Shown piece by piece: positions 4,903-7,321 of a DNA stretch of 7,321 bases. The stretch spans positions 1 through 7,321 of the forward strand of contig JAFGPU010000478.1 of assembly GCA_016936035.1 (NCBI GenBank), given 5' to 3'. Every line of letters starts with the position of its first letter. Positions within the stretch are counted from its first letter, which is position 1. The notes beneath the pieces are model-generated. The model worked only from the letters and a program-made list of their open reading frames with translations. It made no database searches and had not been told where the DNA came from. The position numbers and the translations under genes were made by a program. This DNA comes from Acidimicrobiales bacterium. GTDB lineage: Bacteria; Actinomycetota; Acidimicrobiia; Acidimicrobiales; VFJN01.

Positions 4903-6332
4903 GCGAGATGATGGAGGCGCTTCAGGCGCTCGCCGCAGAGAAGGGCATCTCGGTCGACACCCTTATGGCGGCCCTGGCCGACGCGCTCGAGTCGGCCTAC
5001 AAGCGGATGCCGGACGCCCACGAGTACGCCTGGGTGACGATCGACCCCACCAACTTCGACATCCGCGTCTACGCGCAGGAGATCGACGAGGACGGCGAGC
5101 CGTACGGGCCCGAGCTCGACGTGACGCCCGCGGACTTCGGCCGCATCGCCGCCCAGACGGCGCGCCAGGTCATGACCCAGCGCATCCGCGAGGCCGAGCG
5201 CGAGCTCCGCTACGAGGAGTACGCGGGCCGCGAGGGCGACATCGTCACCGGCACGGTCCAGCAGGGCGACAGCCGCTACACGCTGCTCAGCCTCGGTCCG
5301 GTCGAGGCGCTGCTGCCCCAGGCGGAGCAGGTGCCCCACGAGCGGCCCGAGGCCAACACCCGGCTCAAGGCCTACATCGTCGAGGTGCGGCGCACCTCGA
5401 AGGGCCCCCAGATCGTCGTGTCGCGCACGCATCCGGGTCTCGTCCTCGAGCTCTTCAAGCTCGAGGTGCCGGAGATCGCCGACGGCGTGGTCGAGATCAA
5501 GGCCTGCGCCCGCGAGCCCGGCCACCGCACCAAGATCGCCGTGTGGTCGAACGACAACAACGTCGACCCGGTGGGAGCCTGCGTCGGCGCCCGTGGCGCG
5601 CGCGTTCGCCAGGTGGTCAACGAGCTGCGGGGCGAGAAGATCGACATCGTGCCCTTCAGCGACGACCCCTACGAGTTCGTCGCCAAGGCGCTGTCGCCGG
5701 CCAAGGTCAAGGAGGTCCGCATCAACGAGGACACCGGCGTGGCCGAGGTCATCGTGCCCGACTACCAGCTGTCCCTGGCCATCGGCAAGGAGGGGCAGAA
5801 CGCCCGCCTCTCGGCGCGGCTGACCGGCTGGCGCGTCGACATCAAGAGCGAGACCCAGCTGGTCGAGGAAGAGGCCTACGGCCAGCAGGACTGGGCCGAG
5901 GGTGAGTGGGTGGTCGATCCCGAGTCGGGTGAGCAGGTCTGGCAGCCCGCCGAGGGCGGCCCTGCGATGTCGGTCGAGGACTGGGAGGCCGCGGTCACCG
6001 AGACGTCCGAGGCCGAGGCACCTGCCGGTGAATCGGCGGCCGCCGAGGGCGAGGTCCCCCCGGCCCCGCCGGCCGTCGTGGCCACGCCCGACGACGCCTC
6101 GGCCGAGGAGGCCGAGGTCGCGTCCGAAGATGTCGAGGCCACCCTCGAAGCCGAGGAGGCGGTCGCCGAAGAGGTGGCCGCGTCCACGGCGACGGACGTG
6201 GCCGGCGAGGTCGCGCAGGCGGTCGAGACCGTGGGCGGGGGCGAGGGCGAGGCCCCGCCCGACGAGGCCCCGTCCGACGAGGCCGCAGCGGGTGAGGCCG
6301 CCGAGGGCGACGAGCCGGACGACGACGGGTAG
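4899..6332 (+). CDS. nusA: Transcription termination/antitermination factor NusA with a long acidic C-terminal tail, 477 aa
   Basis: NusA binds RNA polymerase and nascent RNA and controls pausing, termination and antitermination. Domain order: an RNAP-binding N-terminal domain (about 1-108, starting [20 protein letters not shown]); an S1 domain (about 112-180, [20 protein letters not shown]); KH1 with a G-A-R-G loop at 230-233 in [20 protein letters not shown]; and KH2 with G-K-E-G at 296-299 in [19 protein letters not shown]. The core ends near residue 320. A further roughly 155 residues follow. The first part is Trp-rich ([20 protein letters not shown], then SVEDWEAAV); the rest is Ala/Glu-rich and ends in four 5-residue repeats and EPDDDG. 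This tail does not look like the helical AR repeats of E. coli NusA, and mycobacterial NusA ends near the KH domains. The ATG overlaps the rimP stop (ATGA), with GAGGGA 10 nt upstream as a ribosome binding site. Confidence 0.97.
   Translation: MSEMMEALQALAAEKGISVDTLMAALADALESAYKRMPDAHEYAWVTIDPTNFDIRVYAQEIDEDGEPYGPELDVTPADFGRIAAQTARQVMTQRIREAERELRYEEYAGREGDIVTGTVQQGDSRYTLLSLGPVEALLPQAEQVPHERPEANTRLKAYIVEVRRTSKGPQIVVSRTHPGLVLELFKLEVPEIADGVVEIKACAREPGHRTKIAVWSNDNNVDPVGACVGARGARVRQVVNELRGEKIDIVPFSDDPYEFVAKALSPAKVKEVRINEDTGVAEVIVPDYQLSLAIGKEGQNARLSARLTGWRVDIKSETQLVEEEAYGQQDWAEGEWVVDPESGEQVWQPAEGGPAMSVEDWEAAVTETSEAEAPAGESAAAEGEVPPAPPAVVATPDDASAEEAEVASEDVEATLEAEEAVAEEVAASTATDVAGEVAQAVETVGGGEGEAPPDEAPSDEAAAGEAAEGDEPDDDG
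6246..6305 (+). repeat. Four imperfect 15-bp tandem repeats in the nusA 3' end
   Basis: Units start at 6246, 6261, 6276 and 6291; the second is GACGAGGCCCCGTCC. In the nusA frame they encode [15 protein letters not shown] and GEAAE (residues 450-469), that is [D/G]EAxx four times. Divergence increases along the array. The likely GTG start of ylxR (6292) lies inside the fourth unit, and a GAGG usable as its ribosome binding site lies in the third, so the repeat expansion seems to have shaped the 5' end of the next gene. Confidence 0.75.
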
Positions 6333-6567
6333 TCCCATCGCCGGGCCGGAGCGCACCTGCATCGGTTGCCGTCGCAAGGCCCCGCAATCGGAGCTGGTCC
6401 GGTTCGTGCGGGGACGCGACGGAAGGCCGGTCGAGGGCCGTACACTACCTGGACGCGGAGCGTGGCTCTGTCGAGCCACTCTCGAGGCGTGTCTGGCCGA
6501 GGCTGTCCGTCGTAGAGCGTTCGCACGGGCGTTCCGCGACGGTGGTGGGCGGTCGGGTACGCGCTGA
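6292..6567 (+). CDS. ylxR: YlxR family RNA-binding protein (DUF448), 91 aa if started at GTG 6292
   Basis: The protein shows the family pattern PERTCIGCRRKAPQSELVRF (C23, C26), then GRTLPGRGAWLC (C60) and LEAC (C67), four cysteines in the usual arrangement, ending in a basic Arg-rich helix. Family members are small nucleic-acid-binding proteins encoded between nusA and infB; some bind RNase P RNA or act as regulators, but no single role is agreed. The start is odd. Between the nusA stop and the conserved RTC there is no ATG, GTG or TTG in frame. The nearest usual codon is GTG 6292, which overlaps nusA by 41 nt and adds the tail [18 protein letters not shown]; a weak GAGG lies 9 nt before it. 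The only alternative giving the usual short N-terminus is a rare ATC at 6337, 4 nt after the nusA stop. Identity is sure; the start is not. Confidence 0.87.
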   Translation: MRPPRATSRTTTGSPIAGPERTCIGCRRKAPQSELVRFVRGRDGRPVEGRTLPGRGAWLCRATLEACLAEAVRRRAFARAFRDGGGRSGTR

Positions 6568-6636
6568 GCACACAGTTTCCATGGGCCACCGTTCGTCGCC
6601 GAGTGGTGGTCTGCGCGAGGATGGAGGGCCGCGATC

Positions 6637-6662
6637 CGCACCACGAGGTGCGCGATTCGCGC
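6637..6662 (+). promoter_or_regulatory. Overlapping inverted repeats in the ylxR-infB gap
   Basis: CGCACC (6637-6642) and GGTGCG (6647-6652) form a perfect 6-bp stem with an ACGA loop. GCGCGA (6650-6655) and TCGCGC (6657-6662) form a second perfect inverted repeat around a single base and share bases 6650-6652 with the first, so the two compete; the second needs some fraying to close its loop. They lie 35-60 nt before the infB TTG. Neither has a T-run, so termination is unlikely. The gap (6568-6696) holds no other signal I can name, and GC-rich DNA makes such stems common. Confidence 0.25.
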
Positions 6663-6696
6663 CCAGAGAAAGACGAAGGGCTGGTCAGAGACAACT

Positions 6697-7321
6697 TTGG
6701 CAGCGAAGATCCGGGTCCACGAGCTTGCGAAAGAGCTCGGGATGACGAACAAGGAAACCCTCGATCTGTCCCTCAAGTTGGGCATCGGGGTGAAGACGCA
6801 CTCCTCGGGCATCGAGGAGGCGCAGGCCGACCGCGTCCGGCGCCGGGCCGAGCGCGACGGCCTCGTGCGTGCCGAGCAGCCCGAAGAGCCGAAGCCGTCC
6901 AAGTCGGGCAAGGGCGCCAAGGGTGCCAAGGCCGCCAGGTCCGAGGCCAAGTCGGCGGGGGCCACCAAGGCCCGGTCGACCGCTGACGCGCCTGCCGAGC
7001 CGACCTCGCCCGCCAAGGACGGAGCAGCAGAGACCGCACCGGCCGCAGGCGGCCGCGCCCGGCCCCAGAAGCCGGCCCCGGCCGGTCCCGACGACGGTGG
7101 CCGCCAGGACAAGCAGGGGTGGAACCCCCGCCCGTCGATGCCGCCCGCCGCACCGCCGCAGCGCACCGCCGGGCGCCCGACGCCGCCGCCCCCGCCGGGG
7201 CGGCTGGTCACGTCGTCCGGCAGTGAGCACCCGCCGCGGCCGCGCCGCGACGACGAGGTGTCGCGCCCGGCCGCGTCCGCCGGCGGCGCCCCGCCTGCCG
7301 AGGCGCCGAGCGCTCCCGAGC
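6697..7321 (+). CDS. infB: Translation initiation factor IF-2, N-terminal part (cut by window end)
   Basis: IF-2 is the GTPase that brings initiator fMet-tRNA to the ribosome. The 208 visible codons begin MAAKIRVHELAKELGMTNKE (TTG read as Met), the typical IF2_N helical domain, which runs to about residue 58 (...EEAQADRVRRRAERDGLVRA). A long low-complexity linker follows, first Lys/Ala/Ser/Gly-rich (KSGKGAKGAKAARSEAKSAG), then Pro/Arg/Gly-rich with PPPPPGR. This is usual for actinobacterial IF-2. The G domain lies beyond the window. TTG 6697 is the only usual start codon in frame between the ylxR stop and the conserved RVHELAKELG; the next, ATG 6742, would remove that motif. No strong Shine-Dalgarno is seen. 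The first codons are richer in A/T (CTT, GCG, AAA, GAA, GAT) than the rest, as often near starts. It is the last visible gene of the rimP-nusA-ylxR-infB operon. Confidence 0.95.
   Translation, partial: MAAKIRVHELAKELGMTNKETLDLSLKLGIGVKTHSSGIEEAQADRVRRRAERDGLVRAEQPEEPKPSKSGKGAKGAKAARSEAKSAGATKARSTADAPAEPTSPAKDGAAETAPAAGGRARPQKPAPAGPDDGGRQDKQGWNPRPSMPPAAPPQRTAGRPTPPPPPGRLVTSSGSEHPPRPRRDDEVSRPAASAGGAPPAEAPSAPE

Noticed and set aside
4484..5905. 473-codon + strand frame over rimP and nusA
   Set aside because: Shadow frame; Arg/Ala/Gly/Pro-rich, no domain, and fully covered by identified genes in another frame.
4539..7211. Very long open frame on the - strand (about 890 codons)
   Set aside because: It lies opposite rimP, nusA, ylxR and infB, all firmly identified. 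In DNA this GC-rich the antisense frame of real genes is often open; its translation is low complexity with no recognisable domain.
1..7321. Mobile element, CRISPR array, toxin-antitoxin, tRNA or other accessory system
   Set aside because: No transposase or integrase, regularly spaced repeats, paired small toxin genes or tRNA-like folds were seen; gene order and composition are those of a conserved housekeeping region.

Overview
The window is about 7.3 kb of very GC-rich DNA with every supported gene on the + strand. Codon third positions are almost all G or C. The order rseP/rip1 - ispG - (two small genes) - proS - rimP - nusA - ylxR - infB matches, with fewer insertions, the order known from Mycobacterium and other Actinobacteria. 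Together with several apparently leaderless starts, this points to an actinobacterium. A deep lineage such as Acidimicrobiia would fit, partly because proline-tRNA ligase is of the archaeal/eukaryotic type and not the insertion-bearing type of mycobacteria; that placement is inference.

Layout: (1) 1-330, the 3' end of a site-2 intramembrane metalloprotease, with ispG (non-mevalonate isoprenoid pathway) 3 nt behind it. (2) 1564-2782, a less conserved stretch. It holds a short decaying repeat of the ispG 3' end, a 65-residue two-helix membrane protein, a secreted protein with a Ca-loop-like DxDxDG motif and four cysteines, and a hairpin that may end transcription. (3) 2783-4189, proS, which probably has its own leaderless promoter. 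(4) 4190-7321, the translation/transcription operon rimP-nusA-ylxR-infB, cut off by the window end inside the infB N-terminal linker. Its leader has a good -10 box and an 11-bp hairpin just before a very strong ribosome binding site.

Functionally this is core housekeeping: membrane proteolysis, isoprenoid precursor synthesis, tRNA charging, 30S maturation (RimP), elongation/termination control (NusA), an RNA-binding YlxR protein, and translation initiation (IF-2). No mobile element, CRISPR array, tRNA, rRNA or defence cassette is visible, and no gene-free stretch exceeds 150 bases. The most interesting signals are subtle: two mutually exclusive hairpins at the rimP ribosome binding site, a long acidic tail on NusA whose repeat-coding DNA contains the probable ylxR start, a ProRS that has lost its C-terminal zinc cysteines, and repeated placement of TAnnnT boxes 7-9 nt before start codons.
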